Positions 19,016 through 27,376 of a stretch of 64,000 nt of DNA are shown here, piece by piece (within the stretch, counting starts at the first letter, position 1; every line of letters begins with the position of its first letter). Position numbers and translations under genes: made by a program. Below the pieces are notes generated by a model that saw nothing but the letters and a program-made list of their open reading frames with translations, was not told the DNA's origin and ran no database searches. Source of the stretch: BRH-c25 sp035627615 (lineage in GTDB: Bacteria > Bacillota > Clostridia > Lutisporales > Lutisporaceae); the NCBI GenBank assembly GCA_035627615.1, contig DASPLL010000072.1, positions 52,412 to 116,411 of the forward strand. Direction: 5' to 3'.

Positions 19016-20131
19016 ATGAAAAAGGAGACTATTTCAGACATACAAGGTATCAGCTTATTGATACTTTTCATTTATGGAAGTACCTTGGTAATGGGAACCG
19101 GGGGAAATGCAAAAAATGACATATGGATAGCTATTATGTTGGCTATAGCAGTTAGTATTCCTACTGTGCTCATGTATGCACGGATCCTCGGCAGATATCC
19201 GGGTAAGGATTTATATGATATCCTGTGTGAGGTATTTGGAAACTATGCTGGTAAGTTATTCATCCTGTTTTTCATATGGTTTTCTTTTCATCTTGGTGCA
19301 TTGGTGCTCAGGAATTTTGGTGAATTTCTGGTCACAGTCGGTCTGCCTGAGACACCTAAGATAGTACCGATAATTATTTTTGCCCTTGTATGTGTTATAG
19401 GTGTAAAATGCGGTATAGAAACTCTTGCCAGATGCAGCACATTTTTTGTATTATTTGTTTTTTTCCTGCTAATCATGTTGTCTTCTTTCGCTATTCCCAT
19501 TATGAAGCCTGAAAACTTGCTGCCAATCCTTAAGAACGGCCTGACGCCTGTATGGCAGGGTGCATTTGCTGCTTTTACCTTCCCTTTCGGAGAAACGGTT
19601 GTGTTCCTTATGGTTTTTGACTCTTTAAGCTCATCTAAAACAATTCATCGGGTATACTTAAAAGCACTGATTATCAGCGGCATGTTTATTGCTTTTGTAT
19701 CTGCAAGAAATATTATGATATTAGGCTCAGAAACTGCCGGAGCTGTTTACTTTCCATCCTATTCTGTCATAAGCAGAGTCAATATAGGAAACTTCTTACA
19801 AAGGCTTGAAATATCAGTAACTATTGTATTTATTATCGCAGGTTTTATTAAGATATGCATTTGCCTGCTTGCTGCGTCAAAAGGGGTAACAAAGCTGTTC
19901 GGGTTTAAGGATTACAGATATTTTGTAACCCCTGTGGCGCTATTGATGGTCAACCTGTCATACCTGCTGTATGACAGCATAATGGAGATGTTTGAATGGG
20001 CAGAAGAAATATATCCATATTATGCTCTTCCCTTTCAGGTGATACTTCCACTGATTATACTCATTGCAATTGAGATAAAGTCCCGGCTGCAAAAGAAGGA
20101 GGTGAAGACAGAAGATAAAGCCCAGGTGTAA
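19016..20131 (+). CDS. gerB: Spore germination receptor permease subunit B (GerB family)
   Basis: APC-superfamily-like membrane subunit with about ten transmembrane helices, 371 aa. The opening ISDIQGISLLILFIYGSTLV and the middle PAFPFGETVVFLMVF-type stretch (here FTFPFGETVVFLMVF) are characteristic of GerB. It completes an A-C-small-B receptor operon. The RBS is TGGAGG. Confidence 0.92.
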   Translation: MKKETISDIQGISLLILFIYGSTLVMGTGGNAKNDIWIAIMLAIAVSIPTVLMYARILGRYPGKDLYDILCEVFGNYAGKLFILFFIWFSFHLGALVLRNFGEFLVTVGLPETPKIVPIIIFALVCVIGVKCGIETLARCSTFFVLFVFFLLIMLSSFAIPIMKPENLLPILKNGLTPVWQGAFAAFTFPFGETVVFLMVFDSLSSSKTIHRVYLKALIISGMFIAFVSARNIMILGSETAGAVYFPSYSVISRVNIGNFLQRLEISVTIVFIIAGFIKICICLLAASKGVTKLFGFKDYRYFVTPVALLMVNLSYLLYDSIMEMFEWAEEIYPYYALPFQVILPLIILIAIEIKSRLQKKEVKTEDKAQV

Positions 20132-20142
20132 ACTACCAGGGC

Positions 20143-20448
20143 TTAATCTTTGAATAAACCTCCGAACATTTTACTGCTTATATTTGGAAAGAAAAGAAAT
20201 ATGATCAATAGTACAACCCACCAGTTGTCATTTAAAACCAAACCTCTTACAGTATTGCTGACTCCGCCCAATAACTCTCCCACCGGCAGCGGAGGTAGGG
20301 AGAAAGGCACAGGAGCAGCAGTTGTTTTTGGAACAAGAGCCGAAAGCAGGCTGCTTACCGGTGAAACCGCCGGAGCTGGAGCAGGCGGTCATGGAGCTGC
20401 AGCCGGAGGTAACGCAGTATAACTTGTTGATGAATGCTTATGGCTCAT
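20143..20448 (-). pseudogene. Small proline-rich membrane protein gene broken by an in-frame TGA
   Basis: On the minus strand GAAGGGAGG stands six bases before ATG 20448. The frame runs 19 codons (MSHKHSSTSYTALPPAAAP), meets TGA at 20391-20389, then continues open to TAA at 20143 with PPAPAPAVSPVSSLLSALV and a C-terminal hydrophobic helix (WWVVLLIIFLFFPNI). The product would be 101 aa. The pattern of Ala-Pro codons across the stop suggests a GGA-to-TGA change in a once intact gene. Readthrough or a sequencing error are other explanations. A plus-strand open frame here is only its shadow. Confidence 0.6.
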
Positions 20449-20549
20449 TTTAAAGCCTCCCTTCAGGGTTAGCGGATTGAACAAACCCTTAATTCCATAA
20501 TATGAGGCTTTGCCTTTTTAGTGACAAAAAACTAATGTTGCGACATTCT

Positions 20550-20729
20550 AGGTTACGAGGTCGCGGGGTTTCGAGGTTTCGAGGCAAGCTCGGGTATTTC
20601 TTGCGGGTCTAGGTATGGGCAACACAAGCTATATAGTACTTTTCGCAGTGTATTCGGTGGATCTAGTCCTATACTCATAAGGAATACCCTGACTCCCCGC
20701 AACCTCGTAACCTCGAAACCTCGAAACCT
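20550..20729. repeat. Inverted-repeat element with 8-base arm units
   Basis: Left arm 20550-20584 is a tandem array of a degenerate 8-base unit such as AGGTTTCG. Right arm 20695-20729 is the same kind of array in reverse orientation. The core of 110 bases has no credible ORF but includes GGGTATT near the left and GAATACCC near the right arm, so the whole can fold back on itself. It lies between the broken gene and the SASP gene and fills most of the gap 20449-20797. Compare the element at 8273-8430. Confidence 0.6.
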
Positions 20730-20797
20730 GCGCACGTTAGTACGCATTTTTCTACAGATACGCAAAATTAAAGGAGAGTCTTATACTCTCCTTTATA

Positions 20798-21037
20798 TTA
20801 GAACCTTGTTCTCATTGTTCCTGTTATTGTTGTTCCGGTTGTTCCAGCCATGTTCCTTTCAGCTGTTTCGATCAGCCTTTTTACCATCTGACCGCCGATT
20901 CTTCCTGCGTCTCTTGCAGTGATGTCCCCATTATATCCTTCTTTTAAACTAACACCTACTTCAGTAGCTATTTCAAACTTAAACCTGTCAAGAGCTGCTG
21001 ATGCCTGGGGTACTACTTTTTGATTGTTTCTTGCCAT
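20798..21037 (-). CDS. Small acid-soluble spore protein, alpha/beta type
   Basis: DNA-binding spore protein of 79 aa that coats and protects spore DNA. Both family signatures are visible: the germination protease region KFEIATEVGV and the DNA-binding stretch GDITARDAGRIGGQMVKRLI. The RBS on the minus strand is GGGAGGTGA. It is transcribed alone. Expression in the forespore is expected from the family; I did not define the promoter. Confidence 0.95.
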   Translation of the reverse strand: MARNNQKVVPQASAALDRFKFEIATEVGVSLKEGYNGDITARDAGRIGGQMVKRLIETAERNMAGTTGTTITGTMRTRF

Positions 21038-21259
21038 TTATACTCACCTCCCAAAATGAATATGTATAATGAGTTAATAATTATTAACTCATTATTATTT
21101 TGGTTTGGCTTCATGTTTTTAATTCAAGTAAATTCTGGTTAAAATGGAGCTTTAAAAGCTTCATGAATCTGCCACAAAATCCATTACAAAAATAGATGAA
21201 TAATTGCAAATAATAATATTGTCATGATGAATGATAATAAAAAGAAAGGAGATTGATTA

Positions 21260-21952
21260 ATGAAAAAAGCAAATAAAGCAAAAAGGATCGTTTGTGCAGT
21301 ATTGATCATGTGTATGGCATTTGCATCAGGTACTACAGCTTTTTCTGAAAGTAATCCGATTACAGCATACAGATTGGATCCCGATGAAAAAATAAGCTCC
21401 CGCACGAATAAGAAATATTTGGAGGAAGCTGTTATCAAGCTCATGCAGGAAGGTAAGCTGACAAAGGAAAAAGCAGAAAAAATACTTGAGTATAAGAAGA
21501 AAAGGGCTGATGAGCTGAGTAAGCTGACAAAAGAACAGATAAGGGCTTTGAAAAGGGATAACAAGAAAAACAGCCTTCTTGGAGATTTAATAAAGGATGG
21601 AATAATAACTGAAGAAGAAGCACAGGTCATCAAAGCTAAGCTTCGTGAAATGAAGGATATAAGAATGAACGACGGCATGCAGGGCCTTGTTGATAAAGGT
21701 GTGCTCACAGCAAAGGACATAGAAAATATCAGAAGCTATATGCTCAAAGTCCGTGAGGAGAGAAAAGCAAAGCTTGAAAAGCTGAAAACAATGACTGCGG
21801 AAGAACGTAAGCAGTATTTTATTAATGCCAAGAAGGAAAGAAAGGATATACTGACCAGAATGGTTGAAGATAAAGTGATAACCAAAACTCAGGCCGAGGA
21901 GATCGACAAAGCCATTCCGGAGCTGAATAGATTAAGGCACAGGAAATTCTGA
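21260..21952 (+). CDS. Exported helical-repeat protein, four short repeats
   Basis: A 230-aa protein with a signal peptide (about 1-28) and a very charged helical body. Four SHOCT-like units can be seen: LMQEGKLTKEKAEKI, LIKDGIITEEEAQVI, LVDKGVLTAKDIENI and MVEDKVITKTQAEEI. Their pattern Lhx-x-G-xhTxxxA is also that of the protein at 24439, so the two are probably related. It converges on the sensor kinase gene and shares a terminator with it. A box TGCCACAAAA at about 21169 resembles the motif before the other repeat gene. Function unknown; envelope role inferred. Confidence 0.8.
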   Translation: MKKANKAKRIVCAVLIMCMAFASGTTAFSESNPITAYRLDPDEKISSRTNKKYLEEAVIKLMQEGKLTKEKAEKILEYKKKRADELSKLTKEQIRALKRDNKKNSLLGDLIKDGIITEEEAQVIKAKLREMKDIRMNDGMQGLVDKGVLTAKDIENIRSYMLKVREERKAKLEKLKTMTAEERKQYFINAKKERKDILTRMVEDKVITKTQAEEIDKAIPELNRLRHRKF

Positions 21953-21959
21953 TATTCAT

Positions 21960-21991
21960 AAATCCGGCCCTAAGAAATTAGGGCCGGATTT
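21960..21991. terminator. Bidirectional terminator
   Basis: AATCCGGCCCTA pairs with TAGGGCCGGATT between two convergent genes. Confidence 0.85.
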
Positions 21992-21997
21992 ATAATT

Positions 21998-23446
21998 CTA
22001 CAAAACAGGAAGGTCCAGGATGAATGCTGCGCCGGTTCCGGAATTTTCAGCAGTTAATTTTCCGTTGTGTTTTTCTACAACAGCCTTTGATATGGCAAGT
22101 CCAAGGCCAAAATTACCTTTTACTCCCTTATAGAACCTTTCGAAAATATTCGGCAGCTCATTGTATCCGAAGCCCGGACCATCATCCGATATAATGGTTC
22201 TTACCAGCTTGTCGGAGATAAGCTCTGATTTTATAGTTACAGTCTTTTCGGCGTATCTTATACAATTGGTCAAAATATTGGTAACTGCTCTTGAAAGCTT
22301 TTCTTCATCTGCATTTATAATAACTGCTGTTTCTATTGCAGTTACCTTGATACTAATACTATTTTTTGCAGCAATTCCATTTATCCTGTCGACGCAACTG
22401 TGTATAAGCTCATTATAGTCCAGTGTACTGAAGCTGTAACTCTCCTCGATTGCATCAAGCCGTGACAGGTACAGCAGGTTTTCCACCAGATGGGTCAGAC
22501 GCTTGGATTCGTCTATTATAATATCAGCAGAAGCTTTTGTATCAGTGACGTTGTATTTGATTCCTTCTGCATAGCTCTGTATGGACATGAGAGGTGTTCT
22601 GAACTCATGGGATGCATTCTGCAGGAAGGTTTTTTGTGCTTTATCATGGGTCTCAAGCTTTTCAGACATTATATTGATATTATTAACAAATTCACTCAGC
22701 TCATCATATACCGGAGTATCTATCTTAGTACCGAAGTTTCTTTCAGCTATTGAGCGTATATGCTTGTTGAGAGTGCTGAAAGGAGCAGATATCTTTTTTG
22801 ATACGACAGAGGAGAATATTACAATTATAAATGCTGACAAAAGCAGAATCACAAGAAGGATGGTGTTTATACCTATCTGAAGCTGGTTGACCTTTTCAAG
22901 GCTGGAATAAATTACAATCCAGCCGAGACCGAAGCTGTTCTTCTGGGATACGGGCTTTACTATTGCGACATATTCGGTTCCTGAAAGAAAAAAGTTCAGA
23001 TAGCTTTCCTTGCTTATTTTCTTTGATTTATTAATCTCTGTTGATATTTTTTCCAACAGGTCCGCACCCGCAGTGGAATGCCATTCAATAGGGGAGTTGA
23101 TGATGTTGGTATTCTTGTCCAGCAGTATATAATCCGCATTCAAAACTGACAGCGGCTCCCGCAAGGATCTGTCAAGAAGTGCATAAAATCTGAATACCTC
23201 AACGCCTCTGACCTTCTCCACAGGAAGAGCAGGTGGGGTATTTTTATTGAAGATGAATATATCCGGGCCTCTCTTCAAAGCTGTATCCTCAGTACGGGAG
23301 GCAATTCTGCTCAGTTGTTCGATGATATCCTTTTCAATGTAGATACGTATGCTTACATTGAATATCACTGCAACCAAAGCAATAAGAGTTATGATAACTA
23401 CAAGGTTATATTTGAAAATTCTCCATTTAATTGTGTTAGTTTTCAT
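21998..23446 (-). CDS. Membrane sensor histidine kinase
   Basis: Two-component sensor of 482 aa. It has a transmembrane helix near residues 12-32, an extracellular domain to about 188, a second helix near 190-212, HAMP, HisKA with the phospho-acceptor in NASHEFRTPLMS, and a HATPase domain with N box NILTNCIRYAE and G boxes DDGPGFG and GLGLAIS. It lies 32 bases after its response regulator gene and is transcribed with it. Ligand unknown. Confidence 0.93.
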   Translation of the reverse strand: MKTNTIKWRIFKYNLVVIITLIALVAVIFNVSIRIYIEKDIIEQLSRIASRTEDTALKRGPDIFIFNKNTPPALPVEKVRGVEVFRFYALLDRSLREPLSVLNADYILLDKNTNIINSPIEWHSTAGADLLEKISTEINKSKKISKESYLNFFLSGTEYVAIVKPVSQKNSFGLGWIVIYSSLEKVNQLQIGINTILLVILLLSAFIIVIFSSVVSKKISAPFSTLNKHIRSIAERNFGTKIDTPVYDELSEFVNNINIMSEKLETHDKAQKTFLQNASHEFRTPLMSIQSYAEGIKYNVTDTKASADIIIDESKRLTHLVENLLYLSRLDAIEESYSFSTLDYNELIHSCVDRINGIAAKNSISIKVTAIETAVIINADEEKLSRAVTNILTNCIRYAEKTVTIKSELISDKLVRTIISDDGPGFGYNELPNIFERFYKGVKGNFGLGLAISKAVVEKHNGKLTAENSGTGAAFILDLPVL

Positions 23447-23478
23447 AATATCATTCCTTTTTATAATACGCAGTGCAC

Positions 23479-24168
23479 TTAAGCTATCAGCCTGAAGCCG
23501 AAGCCCCAGACAGTTTCGATTTTCAGTGCAGAGCCTGCGTCAGAAAGCTTTTTTCGGATACGCTTTATCATGTCATCCGTAGCCCGGGTCTCTACTTCAT
23601 TTTCGAAGCCCCACACCTTGTCCAGCAGTTCGCTGCGGCTGACTGCCCTGTTTTTATTGATTGCCAGGTAATAAAGCAGTGAGAATTCCATTCCTGTGAG
23701 TCCTATATCCTTCCTGTTGAATTCCACTTTTTTAATGTTGTGATTAATAGTAATATCGGGTAATTTTAAAACTTCTATTATTCCGGTCTGTGCTTTATCA
23801 AGCTCAATTCTTCTGAAAACGCTTCTGATCCTCGCAATAAGCTCCATAGGACTGAAGGGCTTTGTGAGATAGTCATCACAGCCAAGAGTCAGTCCTGCAA
23901 TTTTATCCGGCTCGGTATCCTTGGCCGATACTATAATGATAGGTACAGCACTTGTATGGCGCACCTGGGAACATAAGGAGTATCCGTCCATCCCGGGCAT
24001 CATTACATCTATAACAAGCATATCAGCCGGTTTTTCATTAAAGGCTTCAAGTATTGATTGTCCGTTGTTGAAGGTTTCAACTTCATAGCCTTCCTTTACA
24101 AGGAAGGACTTTATTATATTGCAAATATTGACCTCATCATCTGCTATATATATCCGCTTTTTATCCAT
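23479..24168 (-). CDS. OmpR/PhoB-family response regulator
   Basis: Response regulator of 229 aa: receiver domain with acidic pair D10-D11, phospho-acceptor D54 in VIDVMMPGMDG and the switch lysine in LTKPF, then a winged-helix DNA-binding domain (from about 130, with VWGFGFRLI at the end). It is the partner of the sensor kinase. OmpR-type regulators bind direct repeats spaced about one helical turn, which fits the 11-base repeats at 24326, 25449 and 35273. Confidence 0.94.
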   Translation of the reverse strand: MDKKRIYIADDEVNICNIIKSFLVKEGYEVETFNNGQSILEAFNEKPADMLVIDVMMPGMDGYSLCSQVRHTSAVPIIIVSAKDTEPDKIAGLTLGCDDYLTKPFSPMELIARIRSVFRRIELDKAQTGIIEVLKLPDITINHNIKKVEFNRKDIGLTGMEFSLLYYLAINKNRAVSRSELLDKVWGFENEVETRATDDMIKRIRKKLSDAGSALKIETVWGFGFRLIA

Positions 24169-24325
24169 GCTTATTCACCTCTTGCTACATTTTGCGGAAT
24201 ACAACAACGTTTTTATTCACATTCCGCACTTTTTTTGCAGTGTAATTGTGTCATAAGGAACACTTTATAACCTATTTTAACATGAAAACTTAATAATTAC
24301 ATTTCTAAAAATTTGTTGCTTTAAA

Positions 24326-24349
24326 TTTGCCACAGTTTTGCGGAGATTT
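24326..24349 (+). promoter_or_regulatory. Direct-repeat box, copy 1
   Basis: TTGCCACA (24327) and TTGCGGAG (24338) start 11 bases apart, about 100 bases before the repeat-protein start. The 24-base stretch matches the box at 35273-35296 in 23 of 24 positions. Likely an OmpR-type operator. Confidence 0.6.
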
Positions 24350-24438
24350 TGTTGCCCCTGCAAGACTAAAATAGGTTTGTGGTACAGAACCACTGAACAA
24401 TAGCCCAAAAAAATACATATCATAAAGGAGTGTAAAAA

Positions 24439-25380
24439 ATGATTGATAAGAAAAAAATTCTGGGAGCAGTACTTGCAGGAGTACTCACAGTCGCGGGTGC
24501 GACTTCAGCCTTTGCAGCCGAACCAACCGCTAACCAGCCAATTGTAAAACAAAAGCCTTTCATCAAATTCGATAAAAGTGAGCTGACGGACAAAGTAAAA
24601 GCTGCTATAAACGGTCTGGTATCTGCAGGAACCATAACCCAGGCCCAGGCAGATGCTGTAGTAAAAGAATACACCCCGGGCGAAGGAAGGAAAATGCTTG
24701 CTATACAGAGCATAAGTCCGATGAGTGAACTTGTGAAGGCAGGTACCATAACCCAGGCTCAGGCAGATGCAGTCAATAAAGCAGTAAAGGAAGGAATTGC
24801 TGAAGAAAAAGCCCTGGAAGATATATTCAAGGGGCTTGTAGCCGATGGGACAGTGACAGAGGCGCAGAAAGATGCAATACAGAAGGTTTTCCCACAAAAA
24901 GGTATATTTGTAAAGCCTGCCTTAAAGAACTCATTCTCATTGGATAAGCTTGTGGAAGCCGGCACAATCACCCAGGCCCAGGCTGACGCTTTTAGTGAGT
25001 CCATGAAAACTGCAAGAGCAGCTAGAAAATCTTCAGCAGATGTTTTGAAGGATTTGGTAGCTGCCGGCACAATCACCCAGGCCCAGGCTGATGCATTTGA
25101 TTCCGCATTAAAAGCTATAAGAGAAGCTAAAAAATCTCCTGAAGAGGTCTTGAAGGATTTGGTTTCTGCAGGAACGATCACCCAGGAGCAGGCAGATGCG
25201 ATGCAAAAAACCGTACCACCCTTTGGTAATAAATTCTCTTCCAGAGGACTAAAAGGCAATTCCCTGGAGGAGCTTGTAAAGGCCGGCACAATCACCCAGG
25301 CCCAGGCTGATGCTATCAATGCTGCAATTAAGGAAGCGCTGAGTTCATCAGGCAGTAAATTGTCAACCGATAAAATATAG
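24439..25380 (+). CDS. Exported protein with seven ITQAQADA repeats
   Basis: A 313-aa protein with a signal peptide (about 1-28, ending ATSAFAAEP). The body carries seven copies of a unit like LVxAGTITQAQADA (first near residue 55, last near 290), separated by variable helical linkers. Three copies share nearly identical DNA, which points to recent duplication. The repeat has the look of short SHOCT-like helical hairpins. Function unknown. It is divergent from the regulator/kinase pair and has the direct-repeat box in its promoter, so control by that system is likely. Confidence 0.85.
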   Translation: MIDKKKILGAVLAGVLTVAGATSAFAAEPTANQPIVKQKPFIKFDKSELTDKVKAAINGLVSAGTITQAQADAVVKEYTPGEGRKMLAIQSISPMSELVKAGTITQAQADAVNKAVKEGIAEEKALEDIFKGLVADGTVTEAQKDAIQKVFPQKGIFVKPALKNSFSLDKLVEAGTITQAQADAFSESMKTARAARKSSADVLKDLVAAGTITQAQADAFDSALKAIREAKKSPEEVLKDLVSAGTITQEQADAMQKTVPPFGNKFSSRGLKGNSLEELVKAGTITQAQADAINAAIKEALSSSGSKLSTDKI

Positions 25381-25416
25381 GAAGTCTATTATAAAAGCTT
25401 CCTTTTAGATAAATTT

Positions 25417-25444
25417 GAAAGAGTCCGGATAATCGGGCTCTTTC
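25417..25444 (+). terminator. Terminator after the repeat-protein gene
   Basis: GAAAGAG-CCGG pairs with CGG-CTCTTTC around a short loop. Confidence 0.65.
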
Positions 25445-25448
25445 ATTG

Positions 25449-25472
25449 TTTGCCACAAACTTGCCACAAATA
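25449..25472 (+). promoter_or_regulatory. Direct-repeat box, copy 3
   Basis: TTGCCACAAAC is followed 11 bases later by TTGCCACAAAT. The half-sites match the first half of the boxes at 24326 and 35273. It lies before the small ORF at 25547 and the orphan regulator. Confidence 0.5.
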
Positions 25473-25546
25473 TATATGGAAAATTAACCGATAAATAGAA
25501 AAGGATATATTCATGCACGGATGCGAATATGAAGGAGGTGACATTT

Positions 25547-25654
25547 ATGAGCTTCTCACCGGTATTGGCATCGGCAGAAAGTATATGCAGCTGTAGTTCA
25601 GGTATAGCAGTCAAGAATGCCCTTTTAAAGCCTCGACATAAGAAAAGGGAATGA
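25547..25654 (+). CDS. Possible small ORF of 35 aa
   Basis: GAAGGAGGTGA, a near-perfect RBS, stands six bases before ATG 25547. The peptide contains SAESICSCSSG and a basic tail (KPRHKKRE). It lies in the 339-base gap before the orphan regulator, 65 bases upstream of that gene. No family is recognised; it may be a small protein or a leader peptide. Confidence 0.4.
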   Translation: MSFSPVLASAESICSCSSGIAVKNALLKPRHKKRE

Positions 25655-25719
25655 ACAGGAAGAGGATGCAGCAGTTTCAAACCGTTTAGTATTTTGGTTT
25701 GAAGGGGGAGGTATAATAT

Positions 25720-26397
25720 ATGTTTCAAGTATATCTAGCTGTGAATGATGTAAATTTGAATCATTTATTTTCTTTATATTTACAGAAAGAGGGCTTCAAT
25801 ATAACATCCTTCCTGAATGGAGAAAAAGCTTCCGAATATATTGATAAATGCCCTCATCTATGGATAGTGGACAGTTTGCTTCCGGACATAGACGGGTATC
25901 AGCTTATGGGTGAAATCAAGGAAAAATTCCCTCGTATTCCTGTTATTCTGATGTCTGAGCGTAATTCAGGCATGGACAGGGCATTGGGCTTGGAGATGGG
26001 ATGTGATGATTACCTGTCAAAGCCATTTTTGCCCAAGGAACTGGTGATACGAGCAAAAAAAATACTTGAGCGGACTTACAGAGGCGGTCCTGTTTCCCAA
26101 AGGACTTTGGTATACAACATTAAGCCTTATGTGATTGATGAGTACAAAAGAATTGCCTGTAAGGATTCGAATATTATCAAGCTGACCTCAAAGGAATTTG
26201 ATCTTTTATTGTTATTTGTCAAAAATCCCCTGAGGACTTTTTCCAGGGAACAGATACTAAAATACATATGGGGGCAGGATTACTTCGGTTCCGACAGGTC
26301 GGTGGATGATCTGGTAAGAAGGCTGAGAAAAAGAATGAAGTTTATCCGGATCGAATCAGTTTACGGATATGGTTACAGAATGTTGAACAACAATTAA
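25720..26397 (+). CDS. Orphan OmpR-family response regulator
   Basis: A 225-aa regulator with receiver and winged-helix domains. The phospho-acceptor is D51 (WIVDSLLPDIDG) and the lysine sits in LSKPFLPKE, but the usual DD pair near the N-terminus is replaced by N9-D10, so phosphorylation may be weaker or metal binding altered. The DNA-binding end YGYGYRML is intact. No kinase gene adjoins it; cross-talk with the nearby kinase is possible. Start by GGGGGAGG. A terminator follows and then flagellar genes. Confidence 0.88.
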   Translation: MFQVYLAVNDVNLNHLFSLYLQKEGFNITSFLNGEKASEYIDKCPHLWIVDSLLPDIDGYQLMGEIKEKFPRIPVILMSERNSGMDRALGLEMGCDDYLSKPFLPKELVIRAKKILERTYRGGPVSQRTLVYNIKPYVIDEYKRIACKDSNIIKLTSKEFDLLLLFVKNPLRTFSREQILKYIWGQDYFGSDRSVDDLVRRLRKRMKFIRIESVYGYGYRMLNNN

Positions 26398-26401
26398 ATA
26401 G

Positions 26402-26449
26402 AAAAAACATGGTCTCAGGTGTTGCTTATGCCTGAGACCATGTTTTTTC
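26402..26449 (+). terminator. Terminator after the orphan regulator
   Basis: An 18-base perfect stem (AAACATGGTCTCAGG part with CCTGAGACCATGTTT) flanked by A and T runs. Confidence 0.92.
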
Positions 26450-26565
26450 TATTTATTACATAATTTATCACAATATACCACACTTGAACATAATGCTCTG
26501 ATAATTATTCCGCATTTGCTTGTTAACATCAAAATATAAATACAAATCTATGAGAGGTGAAGCAA

Positions 26566-27360
26566 ATGTCAATAAACCCGCTTAACAGCACTAATCAAAT
26601 GACCGGCAGCAATAACAACAGGATACCGTCATCAGAATTGGGAAAGGATGATTTTTTAAATCTCCTTGTTACACAGCTGAAATACCAGGATCCCTTAAGT
26701 CCGATGGACAACACCGAATATGTTGCCCAGCTTGCGCAGTTCAGCACCCTTGAGCATATGGAGAATATGAGTAGCGGAATATCCTACATGGAAGCATTGA
26801 CAATGACCGGAAAGTATATTACAGGGACGGTGGTGGACACGGGCACCGGTGACAGTGAGGGGATTTCAGGTGTTGTAGACTCGGTAAAGCTTAAGAGCGG
26901 CAGTGTCACACTGCTGGTTCAGGGAGTTGAAGTCAGGCTGGAGGATATTACAGATGTACAGGACTATAACAGAAGTGACACTGCAAGTCTTTCCTCACTG
27001 ATAGGCCAGACCTGTGAAGGCTATATATATAATTCCGAAAATCTTGACCTGATAGGAGTAAAAGGCAAGGTGACAGGTATTGCAAAAGGTGCCTATGAAG
27101 ACTATGCAGTGATGGATGGGGTTCTGTGCGAAGTAGAATCAATCCTTTCCGAAGACTATTCAAGCTCACAGAGTATGCTTGAATATCTCCAGGGAAAGCT
27201 CGGTTCAGAAATTGATATTGACGTTACCGACAGTGAGACGGGAAAAATAGTACCTGTGACTGCAGAACTGGAATCAGTATACGAGGAAGACGGTGAGCTG
27301 AAAGTAAAACTGAACGGTGTTAATGTTCCAGTGGACGGATTATTCAAAATAGGTGAGTGA
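26566..27360 (+). CDS. flgD: Flagellar hook assembly scaffold FlgD
   Basis: Hook-capping protein needed to polymerise FlgE. The N-terminal FlgD signature is GKDDFLNLLVTQLKYQDPL followed by MDNTEYVAQLAQFSTLEHM. The C-terminal 150 aa are variable, as usual. I use ATG 26566, with AGAGGTGA as RBS; the GTG nine bases earlier would put the RBS inside the gene. First gene of a hook and filament-junction operon. Confidence 0.93.
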   Translation: MSINPLNSTNQMTGSNNNRIPSSELGKDDFLNLLVTQLKYQDPLSPMDNTEYVAQLAQFSTLEHMENMSSGISYMEALTMTGKYITGTVVDTGTGDSEGISGVVDSVKLKSGSVTLLVQGVEVRLEDITDVQDYNRSDTASLSSLIGQTCEGYIYNSENLDLIGVKGKVTGIAKGAYEDYAVMDGVLCEVESILSEDYSSSQSMLEYLQGKLGSEIDIDVTDSETGKIVPVTAELESVYEEDGELKVKLNGVNVPVDGLFKIGE

Positions 27361-27376
27361 AAAGGAGGCGATTATT

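Noticed and set aside
20150..20422. Plus-strand open frame of 90 codons downstream of gerB
   Set aside because: It has no RBS and is the antisense shadow of the proline-rich minus-strand gene.
24957..25320. CRISPR-like regular repeats
   Set aside because: The repeats encode the ITQAQADA units in frame, and spacing varies; no Cas genes are present.
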